A stretch of DNA of 64,000 nt from Rosa chinensis (GCF_002994745.2 NC_037088.1:3167001-3231000); one strand, 5' to 3'. Numbered from the stretch's first letter, positions 33,390 through 45,149 are shown. A program made the numbers and translations. Notes: a model not told the origin generated them from the sequence alone.

Positions 33390-35340
33390 GCTCTACATCT
33401 TTTATGTCTTCTAAGTTCAGTAATCTAATTATGTCTCGACAAGCTAAAACAAATTTGCATCATGTCTGCATCACATGATCATACTATCCTCATACATCTA
33501 TTCACAACCGTAGATGATAACACATAACACTGAAACATTTGTAGAGTCAAAATGTGGGGTAACTAACTAGCACTTGAATGCAGACATCAACCATTCACTT
33601 AATTTAATTTTTTTTTAGCCTTGTGTTGGTATTTGAGTCTTTCGACCTTCTCCTCTTCCACCCTATCAATTCCCAAGAGGGATAGCACTCTTCATATGAT
33701 TGTAGGAAGAAAGGTCTTAAGCACATATATCATAGGACTCCTTTCTTCCCTAAAAGCTAGCTTTTACCACTAAATTTCCTCTCGTTAACAATAATCACAT
33801 CACTTTCTATAAGCAAGATTAGCATGAAATAATTCATTGCAAGCCAATAAAACTCATTCTTCCCTGTCCAAACAAGAAGAAACTAAAAAAAGAAATGCTT
33901 AGAAAACCAGTTCCAACCAAATAGATACATGTTTTTAAAGTGCATATTCACAACATGCTTTTCGTACACTATCATACTTGAGGTGAAAAACAAATATATC
34001 CAAACTTCAAAACGATGCAAAAAAACAATCAGGCCTCTTTTGCAATGCTGTCCTTGACTTATCGAATATTAATTGAAGAAAAATCACCACATTTCAACTT
34101 GGACAGTAAGATTGACATTCAACATTCAAGCAATACAAGCCAATGGAAACTGAAAGTCACCATGATACTCCAAACTTTCAATATTGTAACCGAACCCTCT
34201 ATTTTTTCATGAATTTACAATCAATTTACTGCACAGAATATACATCTTCAATCAAGGAAAAGGCAAAAAGAACACTGAATTTGCTTAGCCTAAACTAAAT
34301 TCACTTTCTGGGGTCTAACAATATCATGAAAAGATCAAATCATATTCCTAACACTAACACCATCAATTCACCACCAATTCAGATATTATAAATTGTAAGT
34401 CTGATCCAATCAAATACTATTTTGTTCCTGGACTCTAATCAAATAGAATTGCTATTTGTTACGACATTACTTGAGCAATTTACTTATGTCAAATACCTTA
34501 TCTCCATTTTGACAAATCAGTTATCCAATTTCCTAAAGCAACAGTCTTTTCCCTTGAAAAAAATCCACAAAAAACCCTAAAATCAAAATCAAGAAATCCA
34601 AACATGGTAGAATGGGGCGAACAGACCAAATCTAGAGAAGGAGAATTCATGGGAAACCACTCACACAATCACAGTAACTACATCATTTTTTTTCTTTGTG
34701 GGCATGCTTGTTTTTGCTTTCTTAGTTCAATACAATCACATAACTAATGAAAATAAGCATGAATTACACGAATTTAGATGACCCATATTCGAGAGGTGAA
34801 ATTGGAATCTTACCTGAACTCACAAGCTTCGACAGATCACAGTGGAGGTTAAGTCTGGTAGGATTCACCGTCAAATTGCTCACTACATACGGGTTCGTGG
34901 CCGGAGCACCATTAATAGCGAGTGACGGAGAGAAAAGAGAAAGAGAGAGAGATCTACTCAGTGGTTTCAAGTGGGCTGCGCAAGAACAACAAGGTCAGTG
35001 CTTCTGTCAAGTAGACATGCAAACCCGCACCGTTTTGGTTGAGGTGGGAATTACCTTCATGGTGATTTTGCTTAGAATCAAAACTCCAAGTTTCTTCCTT
35101 TTTGGTTTGCAGGTGAGGGGAGATGAGAGAGGGAATGGGTTGGCATGGCTTCTGAGAAATAGACCAAATCGAGATGTGTTTTGATGACAGATGGTGTTTT
35201 CATGAGAGACCCACGGTGTTTTGATGAGAGAGTGATGGTTTTTGATGAAGTTGAGAAGAGAGCTACTCGACGAGAGGAAACGGCTATTTTCGTTGACGTG
35301 CGGGCAGACAGCAAATCCAATAAACCTAGCAAGCTAATTG
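33390..35340. other. CACTA-2 right interior, unassigned
   Basis: AT-rich sequence between CACTA-3 and the right subterminal array of CACTA-2. It probably contains the promoter side of the transposase gene. I see no coding frame that I trust; the plus-strand open frame at 34747-35184 looks like chance. Confidence 0.4.
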
Positions 35341-35379
35341 AGTTGTCTAAGGCGCGCGGGCTTTTAATTTTTGCTTTAT

Positions 35380-35980
35380 GAATCAGACAACATAAAGATG
35401 AAGTTTGTTGTCTGATTGTGAACAAATTAAACCTCAGCTAATTTCCAAAGAGGGAAAAGTTCCCGCTATAATATGCCAACCAAAGTAACATGCTAGGCAT
35501 GCTCATTTACACAACGGAAACAACTCATTTGGTTGTGGGAACATCAATCTAGTGCTATATTTCAATCAAACCTTGGAGGTTTTTGGGGGGTTTCAGTGCC
35601 ATTTTGGGACAAATAAAGGCACATCCAAATATTTCCCACTTTATCACACAACAAAAAGTAAAAACCCGTTGTATCATGTTTTGCATGCTACTCTCATACA
35701 ACAGATATAACTATACTGTTGTACGATGTAGTACCAATTTGGAGCCAAATTTGAGTCCATCTAGGAGGGAAATCTGCCGCTATTTTTTTTATTATTCACA
35801 CAACAGATTATTCTTGTAACCGTTGTGCAATGGCCTTCTAAACAAAAACTTCAGAATTTTAACCACCTTATACAACGTAGGTTTACTAAACATGTTGTCT
35901 GATTCACTTTTCTTCATCACACAACACTTTTTTTTTTCGTTGTTCAAAAAGTGTAGTATGTTGACGTTTTTGGTGTAGTG
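35380..35980. repeat. CACTA-2 right terminal repeat and subterminal array
   Basis: Words such as atcagacaaca, gttgtctgatt and acacaacagat recur to the terminal ttttggtgtagtg, mirroring 16381-16960. Confidence 0.8.
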
Positions 35981-35983
35981 ACA

Positions 35984-36543
35984 TGGACTATTGGCGTCCA
36001 CTGTCGACAGGCTTCGAGAAGAAACCAGGACCTTTCACTCCCAGAGTATAGGCAGAGAAACGACCAGTGATATCCAAGCCATTCAAGACAAAACGATACA
36101 AAGGCAAAACAGACCAATACCACCTCCTCAAAATCTTCAGATCGCAGATCAACGAGACTTACTACACGAACGCCGTGGCATGCCATGCCTTCGAAGAGAC
36201 TTTGTCTGATGAGGCCCTCAATTGGTTCTTGAATTTACTGTCCAACTCTATTGACAACTTCAAGCAGCTAGCAGAAAAATTTGTCACCAGGTTTATCTTG
36301 CTATCTAGCAGCTTCCACAGCACAACTCAATTATTCCAAGTAAAGCAGCAGAAGGGCATAAACCTCAAATCCTTCATGACCCACTAGCAATCCGTCACCA
36401 TGAAGTGTCGCAACTTCGACAGGACTTTGGTTGAAACAACATTTCTACAGGGCCTCTGGCTGGGACTATTCCTATACCAGATAAACGCAAACCAACCCAA
36501 GGATTATGACGACTTAATGGATACAGTGATATGACATGCCCAG
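35984..36543 (+). pseudogene. Gypsy-2 gag, capsid part
   Basis: It resumes after CACTA-2 with DYWRPLSTGF. The capsid block follows as FKTKRYKGKTDQYHLLKIFR, VACHAFEETLSDEALNWFLN and FVTRFILLSSSFHSTTQLFQ. An in-frame stop follows FMTH at 36385, after which VTMKCRNFDRTLVETTFLQG continues. The solo LTR at 36544 cuts it within RHAQ/AEL. Retrotrans_gag family; no longer intact. Confidence 0.8.
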
Positions 36544-38023
36544 TGTTTTGAAATTTTAATTAAAACTTGCAGCCGCACGAATCGTCATTAGTAATAGTGT
36601 GCAAGTATGAGGTTGTTCCAACTGAGGATCGATAATCAATTTAAATCCTAACTCAATTGATCCAAACACAAAATTACATAAACAATTAGGAGAAAGAAAG
36701 TATGGTTTTGGATGTTCAAATAAACAAATAATGTGAAACAAACAAACAAAATGAAGTTTATAAGTTGAAAAACAAAGATGATAAGACCTATTCAGAGTCA
36801 ACCACTAACAATCCTATTTATGTTTTGATTCAATTAACAGATTTTTTTGTTTCTCTAGATAATAATTCCCGTATCTAAGTCCCTTCTCAGGTACTCTAGA
36901 CCATAGTTTTCCTTAAGTGAACGATTTTCTCCCTCTCGGGTAAAGATCTTATACCCTAGCTATGCAGTTTATCCTTCTCAGGTATAAATTTAACATGCAA
37001 GGATTCATTATGTTTTAGAAAACAAGAGAATCAAGCAAATCATTAGTCTTCCTCAAGTAATAATGTAATTTACCACACTTAATCACAAGAAGCTAATCAA
37101 ATTATATTGCATCTCTGCTTCAAATTTGTCTTCCAATTACTAAATGCAAAGCCCTAAGGTGATCAATCAAAGAACTTAAACATAAAACATCAATTCAAAT
37201 AGTGATTAAGCATTCATTATAAAGAAACTATAAATCCATCAATATAACATCAAAATATATAAACAATCATGTTAGAGCATCATCCTAACCCTAGAAAAAT
37301 GTTTAGCAAAAGATAACTAAGTAAAACATAGCAAAAACATAAAAAGAATGGAAAGGGAAAAGAAAGGAAAGATAGATGAGTCGTCGCTGCTCCTTAGGCA
37401 TCTCCAATGTGCTCTTGAGTCTCGCTTATGTACGGAAGATTTCTACTCATCTTTGGCTTCAAGTTTCCTTGTAAAACTTGGGTTTAGATTCCTATCTTCA
37501 TTTGGAATGGTAAAAGCTTAAAATATCTCTAGTAGAAGTAGGAATAAGTTCATCCTTGAATTCTCATATGAATTAACTTCCTTGAAACATCAGGATTGAT
37601 GATCTTGTGCCACGGAACTTGAGTTCTCCACAAATGTTTGTAAATTCCCGAGCAGATTTCTTATTCTGACCTATCTTCACTCAAATGATCATAACTTGCT
37701 CTAGAAGTATAATCGAGATCCGTAAAATTCTACAGAAAGTAGACATCCGTAGCTTTCCAATTATATATGGCTCATTGTCTAATTCGATTTGATACTTTCC
37801 CAGTAATTCGGCAAATTTGGATGTTCTGCACATATATATTCTAGGACTTGGAATTGCACATTGCCTTTCAATCATAGTTAGCTCATTTTAGCTTCTTTTC
37901 TTCTTTCTATGGAACAAACCTACAAAAATATTAAAATAACTTAAATAAATCATAAATAAATAAAACTAAACATAAATACCAAGATTAAAAGGCATAGAAA
38001 TATAGGAAAATATGAGCACATCA
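36544..38023 (-). mobile_element. Solo LTR (1480 bp) inserted in Gypsy-2 gag
   Basis: The segment starts TG (tgttttgaaatt) and ends CA (gagcacatca). It is flanked by cccag (36539-36543) and cctag (38024-38028), a 5-bp duplication with one mismatch. Removing it rejoins the Gag frame as HAQ-AEL. Its sequence has no coding region. The orientation is uncertain; tgatgtgctcatattttcc at the right, read on the minus strand, looks like a typical plant LTR start. A related full element was not seen in the window. Confidence 0.75.
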
Positions 38024-38600
38024 CCTAGGCAGAGCTCGACACATTCGAGATCATCGACATTGGGACAAGCAATAACACGTGTGGTGCATCAGCACCACCA
38101 ACCACCAAGGAGCAACCGCAACAGTGAGGCCAAGAAAAATAAAGGGATTGGCAATGGGATCACATAGGATATAGCCAAGGAAAAGGATCCTATGGTTACA
38201 ACAAGAGCCCAGAAAAACATAAACAATACACTTCCTGCAGCCGTAACCGGGATGTGCCGTATGTCAATTCGGTAGAAACATTAAGGTACAAGGTATTCAC
38301 CACCATGACTACGTCCTATGAAGATATCTGGAACAATCACCACGACATCATACCCAAACCACCCAAGAAGAAATTCAACAACAAGCCGGCGAATTGTGTA
38401 GACAATGAAAAATATTGTACATGTCATGAGGACAGTGGGCAAACCATAAACTTATGCTACGCCCTCAAGAGAGCCATCGAGACCTTGATACAAAACGGCA
38501 AACTACAACAGCATTAGACCCCCGCTACAGGCACGAACGCCATTGAAGTCTATGGTATGATAATGACTATACATGGCGGTGCGCCCAGGGTAGAGGCTTA
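38024..38600 (+). pseudogene. Gypsy-2 gag, C-terminal part
   Basis: AELDTFEIIDIG resumes the capsid frame. After two stops, the open part 38254-38517 reads MTTSYEDIWNNHHDIIPKPP and YCTCHEDSGQTINLCYALKR, then AIETLIQNGKL. It corresponds block for block to 4500-4080 in Gypsy-1. TGTNAIEVYGMIMTIHGGAP leads to the protease. Confidence 0.75.
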
Positions 38601-38619
38601 TCGACAGGCAAAACGCTAG

Positions 38620-39400
38620 TGCCTAATGGACAGCGAAGTTTTCATGTCAGCGTTCACCACGACACAGACACAAAGCAGGTAAGTTGGGAAGAAGTGACTT
38701 TCACTAGAACCGAGGACACTATTCACCTACATAACAATGATCCCTTTCTAATCATCATGCAAATTGACCACTACATTTACGAGCGGGTCCTAGTTGGATT
38801 CCGAGGTAGCGGTAAATGTAATATTCAATAACTGCTATAGAGGACTCAGGCGAGGGAGAAACAAACTTTACCAAAATCATGAGCCATTAATCAGCTTCTC
38901 AGGGGACATCACCCAACCACTTAGGTCTAATAAGCTCAGAGTCACCCTCGGTACTAGCCCTAATGTTGCCTTCATTTCAACACAGTTTATCGTGGTCGAT
39001 TACCCCTTTTCTTACACTGTAATTTTGGCAAGAGATGCTATCTAGGGTTTATAATGCTTTATGGTAGGACACATGCTAATGATGAAAATACCAACACCAA
39101 GAGGAATTCTCACAGTGAAAGGAGACCAGGAAGTAGCAAGACAATACAACTCACTCACGGTGGCAAGGGTCAAGGGGTGCAACAAGATACTCTCGGTTGG
39201 GGATGAACCTTCTCCCTTAGACAAACCCAATGACCCATGGGAAGACCCAGAACGGGAGAAGCAACCAGGGAAGAAAAAGAAAGCGGAGAAGCTATCAAGA
39301 TATGACTCTGCAAAGGAAACATAATAGGTATTGATCTCAGATGAGCACTTCGAGAGAAAGGTGCGCATCGGCACCAACCTCCAGTTCCTTAGCATACAAG
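38620..39400 (+). pseudogene. Gypsy-2 protease and linker, active site lost
   Basis: The protease is split by a frameshift near 38800: HYIYERVLVG in one frame, then DSEVAVNVIFNNCYRGLRRG in the next. The catalytic DSG is now DSE. HEPLISFSGDITQPL and FIVVDYPFSYTVILARDAI follow. An acidic and lysine-rich linker runs to 39330. The frame then goes from RIGTNLQFLSIQGYAH directly to integrase sequence, so reverse transcriptase and RNase H have been deleted. Confidence 0.75.
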
Positions 39401-39404
39401 GCTA

Positions 39405-40600
39405 TGCACACTAGTTACTACTGGCCCACAATAGAAAGGGACGTCGAGATCGTATCCTGGTCATGCCTCCAGTGCTAGCAGTTTGCCACTTTTCCTAGGA
39501 CACCCCAACGGTGTTAGATTCACTATGAAACATAAACTTTTAACTCAAGTATACTATCTCAAATGTTAGATCAATGATATGAAATAAAATCATAAAACTA
39601 ACTTGGTGGATTGCTACCGTTATCCATTGGTGATCTTTTGCCATTATCTATTTGATCTGCTCCTAGATACACATCGTATCTCTCTTTATTGCTTGATGGG
39701 ACAAACTCAATGAGAGTGTTTTTTTTTATGTTCTAGCATGGATCAAATACAAATTCCACTTTATTTATAAAGCTGTTCAACACAGCAGTTACATGGCAGT
39801 TCCTTCCATCAAGGAACTGTCAAAATAACTTCCTAATAGATTTGTCTGGATAACCACACATTTGAATTTGAAATTCTTTAACAGATATTCTAATATATAA
39901 ACTTAATTCGATTACTTAAAAAGTCTATATATATTGGTTAATGTATTTACATTTGAATTCAAAATAGTTCATTTACATTAAATGATGCATATATACAGCA
40001 TATAATAGCTAGTTCATATCTATTGATGTGCAATAGGTATGATCTCACAATCGGTACCACTCTCCATCATTGTCTCACCATGGGCATTCGCCCAGTGGGG
40101 TCTTGATTTCATTTGCAAATTCCCAACAGCCCTCGGCTAATTCAAATTCGCCATCATCTGTGTGGACTACAACACCAAATGGGTTGACTCTGAAGCCATG
40201 GCCACCATCACAAGAGCCAAAGTTATCAATTTCCTCTGGCGAAATACCTACAGCAGATTCGGCATCCAGGAGACAATAATCACTGATAATGGCCCACAAT
40301 TTGACAACAACCAACTTCAGGTATTCGTTGGCAAATACGATACCAAGATCCTGTACTCCTCACCTGCACACCCCCAAACCAATGGCCAAGTAGAGCCAGT
40401 CAACAAAATCATTAAACAGAACCTGAAAAAGCGCCTCAACAACCCCAAAGGTCTATAGGCATCAAAACTCCTGAATGTCCTCTGGGCAATCAAGACAGCA
40501 CCCACTAGGGCAAACGGCGAATCGCCTTTTTGTATGGCTTTCGGTATCGAGGCGGTGATTCTGGTAGACACAGAAATCTCTACTCGATGTACTAATAGAT
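39405..40600 (+). pseudogene. Gypsy-2 integrase, split by a 0.5-kb insert
   Basis: SYYWPTIERDVEIVSWSCLQ then C, stop, QFATFPRTPQR (39405-39511) is the end of the zinc-binding domain. After the insert, SIIVSPWAFAQWGLDFICKF (about 40054-40115) opens the rve core. It continues IICVDYNTKWVDSEAMATIT, FGIQETIITDNGPQFDNNQL and YSSPAHPQTNGQVEPVNKII. The D...D...E catalytic residues can be placed at CVDYN, TDNG and the E of VEPVN. Frames change at least once and it lacks the end of pol. Confidence 0.8.
39512..40032. mobile_element. LTR-like 521-bp insert in Gypsy-2 integrase
   Basis: It starts tgttagattcac and ends gatgtgca (TG...CA). It interrupts integrase between PRTPQR and the SVPLSIIVSPW segment. 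The flanks (aacgg, atagg) match at only 3 of 5 bases, so a target duplication is not shown. It is non-coding with TATA-like stretches. It could be a solo LTR of a small Copia element. Confidence 0.45.
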
Positions 40601-40757
40601 TAAGGTTATCTCCAGTAGGAGATGACTATATTGGGACCAGGGCTATAATTTAGCCCCACAAATATTATTCTTTATTCATGAAATAGTTAACCATCTCCAA
40701 TAAGTACGGCTAAATTTTAGCCATTTCAAGTATTTTATGGTTTTAAATTATGTTTTT

Positions 40758-40971
40758 TGCAAAAGTAAAATGGGAATTGGAATTGGTCTACTCATTTCAT
40801 TTCATAGTCCCTTTATATAGGGATAGAATTACAACGGAAATATTAATTACATTAAATACATTGAATGCTGATTGATCTATAATTGTGCTGATTGATGGTA
40901 ATCACTGATTCCTTGATTCCCTCTCCGTCAGTTGCTTTGACGAAGGCACACAATATGTTTTTCCTTTAACA
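40758..40971 (-). mobile_element. Copia-A 3' LTR
   Basis: TG...CA ends, 214 bp, nearly identical to 50149-50362. The segment ccctttatatagggatag holds the TATA-like core of the promoter. Confidence 0.9.
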
Positions 40972-40986
40972 CTCCCCCTTGTGCCA
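40972..40986 (-). promoter_or_regulatory. Copia-A polypurine tract
   Basis: On the minus strand, gcacaagggggagtg runs into the LTR start tgttaaag. It is the expected primer for plus-strand synthesis. The nested Copia-B has the same tract at about 45150-45164. Confidence 0.75.
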
Positions 40987-41176
40987 AGTCAAGGACGAAA
41001 TGGTGCATGAGTTGTTGCCTCACTAAAAACCTTGCCAAGTAACAATAAAAACCCTGTGGGACAAAAATACACCTTGGTCGAAGGAAAAGAGCACAACACA
41101 CCTTCTACATTTGAGGCTGACATGTGTGTGTTAGACTCCCCCTGACGTCTACACCTCCCCCTGATACTTGCATTAA

Positions 41177-41837
41177 TCAAGGGAGTTTGGAAAGACTTCG
41201 CATTCCTATGTTTTTCACATGTTTCTCAAATGTGGCCTTGGGCAATAATTTGGTGAACAAATCTGCCACATTCTCCTCAAACCTTACTTGATTCACTTGA
41301 ATCTTGAGGAGAGCCTGTTGTTGCTGATTGTAGAACAACTTTGGCGATATGTGTTTTTGTGTTATCACCCTTAATATAACCTAGCTTCATCTGTTCGATG
41401 CAAGCTGCATTGTGTTCATAAATGCAAGTAGGCTCTTCAGTGGTAGAACTCAAACCACTAATCCCTTGAATATGTGCAATGATAGTTCTTAACCATACAC
41501 ACTCACGAACCGCCTCATGTATAGCAATGATCTCTGAGTGGTTCGAGGAGGTAGCCACAAGGGTTTGCTTGGTTGATCTCCAAGATATCGCCGTGTTCCC
41601 ATTGGTAAATACATAACCAGTTTGGGAACGATCTTTATGTGGGTCAAAAACGTACCCAGTATCAGCAAAACCGACCAAAACGTCATTTGGCGTTTTAGTG
41701 TAGGGAGTGGCGCTTTTGCCATCAACATTTCCTTTAGGGATTGCAGTTCCATATGCGGTCCCTCTTGTCTCTCTGTAGGGAAAGAACAGTCCAAAGTCAA
41801 TGGTTCCTTTTAGGTATCGAAGATGTTCTTGATACAA
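41177..41837 (-). pseudogene. Copia-A RNase H domain
   Basis: The frame reads HLRYLKGTIDFGLFFPYRET, then DRSQTGYVFTNGNTAISWRS and STKQTLVATSSNHSEIIAIH, followed by AVRECVWLR. These are the standard Ty1/Copia RNase H blocks (GYVF, ISW, SEIIAIHEA). A frame change near 41360 separates the tail LLKIQVNQVRFEENVADLFT KLLP, which lies just before the 3' LTR region. The domain is close to complete, apart from that frameshift. Confidence 0.8.
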
Positions 41838-41839
41838 TT

Positions 41840-42661
41840 CTAGTGATGCTGCGTTGGCGTTGAGCTAAATCTAGCTAACAAGTTCACTGAGAATGCAATG
41901 TCTGGTCGAGTACCTTGGGCTAAGTACAATAACGCGCCTATTGCACTTAGATAGGGAATTTCAGCTCCCAACACCTTTTCGTCATCTTCCTTTGGACGAA
42001 ATGGATCTTTCCTTACATCCAAACTTCGACCGATCATGGGAGTGCTAGCAGGATGTGCTTTGTCCGTGTTATATCGCCTGACTTTTGGACATATTGAGAC
42101 TGGTGGATTAATATTCCACAAACTCGGTGTTCTAGTTCAAGGCCTAGACAGAATCGAGTTTTCCCAAGATCCTTCATCTCAAATTCAGATTTCAAGTAGC
42201 TCGCGGTTTCTCTTATTTCATCAAGAGTACCTATTATGTTCATATCATCGACATATACTGCTACAATTGCAAATCCGGAACTTGTTTTCTTTATGAATAC
42301 GCAGGGGCATAATTCATCATTCTTATATCCCTTCCCAATCAAGTAGTCACTTAGACGGGTATACCACGTCCGCTTGGATTGTTTTAATCCGTAAAGTCAG
42401 CGTTTCAACCTAGTTGCAAACGCACTCCGTGGTTTAGTGTCACTTGACTTGGGTAATGTAAGGCCATCAGACACTTTCATATATATCTCTGAATCTAGGT
42501 CCCCATAGAGATATCTAGTAACCACATCCATGAGCTGCATTTCCAGTCCTTCGGAAATTACCAAGCTAACTAAGTAGCGGAACGTTATAACGTCCATTAC
42601 GGGAGAGTATGTCTCCTCGTAGTCAATTCCAGGGCGTTGTGAGAAAACTTGCGCCACAAGG
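41840..42661 (-). pseudogene. Copia-A reverse transcriptase (RVT_2)
   Basis: It reads VFSQRPGIDYEETYSPVMDV, then EMQLMDVVTRYLYGDLDSEI and YGLKQS, then IVAVYVDDMNIIGTLDEIRE with the catalytic [37 protein letters not shown] and [20 protein letters not shown] follow. A stop lies near 42400 and a frameshift near 42120. Compared with the nested copy at 45987-46774, it has RYLYGD where the latter has the more usual AYLHGD. Confidence 0.85.
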
Positions 42662-43095
42662 CGAGCCTTGTACCTCAGGACTTCATTATTCTCATTACGC
42701 TTTTTGACAAAGACTCATTTATGTCCTACAGGCTTTACACTTGGTGGGGTTAGCTCTACCAGACCAAATACTTGTCTCTTTGTCAGAGAATCTAATTCTG
42801 CCTGGATTGTTTCATTCCATTTAGGCCAATCTGCTCTTTGTTGACATTTTGCAACAGAGCGTGGTTCGATATCATCGTGCTCTATGATTCCTTAAGCAAC
42901 AGTATATATCATCAATGTGTATGGAAGATCTTTCTATCAACTCATACGCACTCTCATAATCCTATGAGATTTCTTTGTTCTCTGTAATCATTTTTAACAT
43001 GGGAGCGTCCTCCAGTATTGATTCATGGACATAACATAATCAGAGACAATCTCATGAGAAGGGTTCTATACATTGATGATTGGTTTGTGCCTTAC

Positions 43096-43615
43096 TCACC
43101 CTCTTCTTCCTTGGGTGAGTGTCAATCGAACCAAGTGGCCTCCCCCTCTTCCTTGGGGAGCCACGGCCTCAACCACACCTCCACTAAGTGCGGTTGCAGT
43201 GCCTCTATCTGCGGCACCGTGCCCCTTGTTGAGGACTTCTAACCTTGCAGACACATTTGCAGCTGGTATATGTGATCTCGTCACTTTTGCGATATCAGTA
43301 AACGCATCAGGCATCGAATCTGCTACGTTCTGAAGATACTTCACTTTCACTTTGTGAAGTGCGGGGATCAAAATGAAACAGAGTGGGGACAAACCACGAC
43401 AATTCATGTCGTTCCCTTGGAAAATCCTTTTTCCTATCTCCCTCTAACGACGGGAAGACTGTCTCATCTAAGTGACAGTCCGCAAATTTAGCGGTAAAGA
43501 GATCGCCTATCAAGGTTTCCAAATAGCGGATAATTGTTGGGGATTCGTATCCAACATAAATACTTAATCGTGTCTGAGGACCCATTTTGGTGCGCTGTGG
43601 GGGCGCAATAGGCAC
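43096..43615 (-). pseudogene. Copia-A pol region between integrase and reverse transcriptase
   Basis: The frame 43615-43307 reads MGPQTRLSIYVGYESPTIIR, YLETLIGDLFTAKFADCHLD and ETVFPSLEGD, the linker found after integrase in this Copia group. The continuing frame (43407-43096) is alanine- and valine-rich without known function. Stops are present between here and the reverse transcriptase. Confidence 0.65.
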
Positions 43616-43794
43616 ATATACTGCTCAACCAAATATGCGTAAATGTGAAATGTCAGGCTCATATCCAGTTACCAACTGGTACGCAGGAAATGGTTGGCTA
43701 CCAGTGGGTCTGAAACGAATAAGTAAAGCTGCGTGCAATATTGCATAACCCCAGGCAGATATAGGCAGGTTGGTGCGCATAACCAATGCCCTAG

Positions 43795-44345
43795 TCACCA
43801 TCTGTAGCCTTTCGATGGTGGCTTATGCGAGACCATTTTGTGTATGCACATGGGGTACAGGATGCTCCACATCGATCCAATAGACATGCAATAATCATCA
43901 AATGCTTTTGATGTAAACTCTCCAGCGTTATCAAGTCTTATAGACTTGATAGGGTGATCAGGGTGGTGAGCCTTAAACGTATAATCTGTGCTAGGAGTAT
44001 TGCAGCATTTCTTGTGGACAATAAAATGACATGTGACCAGATTGTCGAAGCATCCACCAGAACCATAAAGTACTTGAATGGTCCGCATTCTGGATGGATA
44101 GGTCCACAGACATTTCTTTGTATCATTTGTAAGAATGGAATGTTTTGTTTTGTATCTTTAGCATAGGAAGGTCTCGATCCTGTTTTTGCTAAAGAGCAGG
44201 CTTTGCAAAACGAGTGATGTGCCTTTGAAATAGTCAATGAGGCATAATGGGAGGGAGGTAGTGCTTCTGGTACTTCAGAAGGCAATGACTGCATTTGAGC
44301 AATACTAGAACCGACACCTAGCAGTGTGGCGGATTTTTCTCCCAT
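43795..44345 (-). pseudogene. Copia-A integrase, degraded
   Basis: HHSFCKACSLAKTGSRPSYA is the end of the zinc-binding (gag-pre-integrase) part. The core continues LQMIQRNVCGPIHPECGPFK, YFMVLVDAST and, in another frame, HHPDHPIKSIRLDNAGEFTS, then KAFDDYC. Several frameshifts divide it and the final E block is unclear. The D residues are at VLVDAST and RLDNAGEF. Confidence 0.75.
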
Positions 44346-44957
44346 TTTTCACTCGAAAGAAAGGATGTCCGTGTGAGTTCTTTAAAAATACGGATCATCA
44401 TGTCACGACTTCAGTGCCATAGGTGGTCATGCAAAAGCCTGTATGAGTCAGTGTCCCACATTTCATTGTTGGTGATAGTATAGGATTCAATGATCCGAAT
44501 CGTAGTGAGGTACAGTCCACTAGATTGACTCATAAGTTTCTCTAAGATGCGTTTCCTTCCATAGTCATTAGATGTAATATCAAGGTATTCAGTTCCATTC
44601 TCACGGTGTGTTTTTACATGATAACCGTTGGCACAAATAGCTTTGAAACTTTAACAAGGTTCGATTAGCTCTTTGGTGCATATAGAGCGTCTGTGACTTT
44701 AAATATATCTCAGATTCTTTAGAGTATTTCTATTTTAGTAGAATGATAATCTTTTCATTCTAATAATAATTTTTCTCTAGATGTATTGCTTTACATCTTT
44801 ATATTGCAATTTCGAACCATGTAAATATGTGTAGTAAATAAATTTGAATAAATTCAGTGCTTGAGAATAAAATTCAAAATTTATTAATGAGCCAACGATA
44901 ATCAAATCAAGGTCTTGTTCTAATTCATCAAACCATTATTGAAATAAACTTTAAGAC
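44346..44957. other. Copia-A gag-pol junction, degraded
   Basis: This is where the N-terminal part of pol should be. It is AT-rich and full of stops. It joins 47428 onward once the nested Copia-B is removed. Confidence 0.45.
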
Positions 44958-45149
44958 TGTAAAAGTAAAAATCGATTAGAATGGTCTACTCATTTCATTC
45001 ATAACCCCTTTATATAGGGATAGGATTACAACGGAAATATCAATTACATTAATGATACTAAATGCTGATTGAGCTGTGATTTGTAATTACTTGATTCCCT
45101 CTTCGTCTGTTTCTTTGACGAAGGTACATAATGTGCTTTTCCTTTAACA
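44958..45149 (-). mobile_element. Copia-B 3' LTR
   Basis: TG...CA ends, 192 bp, paired with 47236-47427. On the minus strand the polypurine tract aagggggag sits at the inner border. Confidence 0.88.

Larger units (their letters stand above)
16381..35980 (-). mobile_element. CACTA-2: 19.6-kb CACTA transposon with TNP2 and C48-protease genes
   Basis: The ends are cactacaccaaaaatg (16381) and its complement ending ttttggtgtagtg (35980), flanked by ACA at 16378-16380 and 35981-35983. Subterminal zones carry CTGTTGTGTGATT-like words. On the minus strand it encodes a TNP2-family transposase (25403-21929) followed by a second gene (21580-17263) with a plant En/Spm transposase-like domain and an Ulp1-like protease. 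Another CACTA (28279-33386) lies between the promoter-side end and the transposase gene. The element was once autonomous in layout, but the transposase is now broken. It splits gag of Gypsy-2. Confidence 0.92.
15250..40603 (+). mobile_element. Gypsy-2: defective Ty3/Gypsy retrotransposon, heavily nested
   Basis: The plus-strand order is LTR end (to 15618), primer site, gag (15665-16380, 35984-36543, 38024-38600), protease and linker (38620-39400), integrase zinc-binding segment (39405-39511) and integrase core (40033-40600). Reverse transcriptase and RNase H are missing between 39400 and 39405. The element is interrupted by CACTA-2, by a solo LTR at 36544-38023 and by an LTR-like insert at 39512-40032. 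It is the same family as Gypsy-1. No 3' LTR was found, and it stops being recognisable at the MITE at 40604. Confidence 0.8.

Noticed and set aside
34747..35184. A 145-residue plus-strand open frame
   Set aside because: It has no recognisable domain, lies within the non-coding right part of CACTA-2 and runs against the strand of the element's genes. It is most likely chance.
36544..38023. A host gene interrupted by introns
   Set aside because: TG...CA ends, a 5-bp flank duplication and a Gag frame that rejoins when it is removed identify it as a solo LTR.
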